NCBI RefSeq assembly: GCF_026672425.1
Contig: NZ_JAPPRC010000005.1
Span: 372,001 to 436,000, forward strand
Direction: 5' to 3'
DNA: 64,000 nucleotides
Origin: Pannonibacter sp. SL95
GTDB taxonomy: Bacteria > Pseudomonadota > Alphaproteobacteria > Rhizobiales > Stappiaceae
In this document: in pieces, positions 63,715-64,000 of the stretch
Numbering within the stretch: the first letter of the stretch is position 1
Layout of the letters: every line of letters starts with the position of its first letter
Translations under genes and position numbers: made by a program
Notes under the pieces: model-generated
Told to the model about the DNA's origin: nothing
Seen by the model: only the letters and a program-made list of their open reading frames with translations
Databases searched by the model: none

Positions 63715-64000
63715 TCAGGCGACGATGTCCACCTCGGTCAGCGTCCGCAAATCGTAGTCATCCCCCATCCACTGGGGGAACACCCGCTTGCGCAGGCTGT
63801 CGAGCGGATAGCTCGGATTGAGGTAGACGACATAAGGCAGCCCCTGCCGGGCAAGATCCGCATCCGCAGCGGCCACCAGTTCCGGCAGGCCGGTCAACAG
63901 ATGATCCGCACGCACCGCCAGCCAGACGCCGGGGACAATGATTTGAGGCGTCAGCTCGTAGCCCTCGTCGTCAAACGTCGCATCTTGAGCGTAGACCGTG
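63715..64000 (-). CDS. phage protein, C-terminal part (runs off the right edge)
   Basis: About 95 residues are visible, from VYAQDATFDDEGYELTPQII through PGVWLAVRADHLLTGLPEL to the stop at 63715 after DYDLRTLTEVDIVA. There is no start within the window in good context; a GTG at 63915 is only internal. The sequence looks globular, without membrane segments. Position upstream of the lysis cassette suggests a tail or host-contact protein, but I do not recognise it. Confidence 0.65.
   Translation of the reverse strand, partial: TVYAQDATFDDEGYELTPQIIVPGVWLAVRADHLLTGLPELVAAADADLARQGLPYVVYLNPSYPLDSLRKRVFPQWMGDDYDLRTLTEVDIVA

Overview
The window is a 64 kb piece of a GC-rich alphaproteobacterial chromosome, most likely from the Hyphomicrobiales (Rhizobiales). 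The evidence is the set of genes and their neighbours: a NuoE with a long Ala/Pro-rich C-terminal extension, PopZ beside valS and a TolC-type channel, DUF2155 next to aat, clpP-clpX-lon-hupB beside tRNA-Val and tRNA-Asp, an RNase E with an acidic insert near its N-terminus, and glnB-glnA. I cannot name the genus from sequence alone.

Layout. 1-9017 (minus): respiratory complex I genes nuoA-B-C-D-E-F-G-H, a small two-helix membrane protein, and the first codons of nuoI; nuoD carries a one-base frameshift. 9432-10163: two identical tRNA-Asp genes and a tRNA-Val with their terminator. 10442-11401: a divergent winged-helix regulator / VOC (glyoxalase-fold) pair that looks like an accessory insertion. 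11647-18855 (minus): hupB, lon, clpX, clpP, tig, tRNA-Leu, i.e. nucleoid protein and protein quality control. 18953-22837: NAD(P)HX repair enzyme, then glnB-glnA behind a good sigma-54 promoter. 22899-24066: an IS110-family element with a structured noncoding end. 24272-33244: alpha/beta-hydrolase-like membrane protein, tyrS, a large AsmA-like protein, a Bcp peroxiredoxin, a DUF455 ferritin-like protein and an M23 peptidase. 33323-41893: prfB with a classic programmed +1 frameshift, PBP1A, an amidase, and rne. 41966-50321: a secreted caspase-like protein, an aminotransferase, an M48 metalloprotease with TPRs, a DsbA-family protein, aroQ, accB-accC, aat and a DUF2155 protein. 50451-56755 (minus): valS, popZ, tolC, pcm-like. 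57086-57159: tRNA-Cys.

From about 57160 to the right edge the content changes to phage-like: a DUF4214 protein, a D12-class DNA adenine methylase, a series of small unknown genes, a lysis cassette on the minus strand (endolysin, holin-like protein, overlapping spanin pair, second membrane protein) and the end of a further phage gene running off the window. I read this as the left part of a prophage integrated at the 3' end of tRNA-Cys; no integrase is visible, so this is inference.

The most interesting sequence is in this phage region. Three small genes are each preceded by the same ~80-base module: a sigma-70 promoter with a 17-bp spacer that is itself a GCGG-ATTTCCGC palindrome, followed by a conserved leader with a short hairpin and an AGAGGAG ribosome binding site. 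This looks like one repressor controlling a scattered regulon. Between the last of these genes and the lysis cassette sits a four-unit, 50-bp-period array whose repeat closely resembles the 29-base type I-E CRISPR repeat, with no cas genes and with very short variable segments. Other points of note are the candidate bridge RNA of the IS110 element, the programmed frameshift in prfB, the nuoD frameshift, and the secreted protein with a His/Cys dyad of the caspase-like fold.
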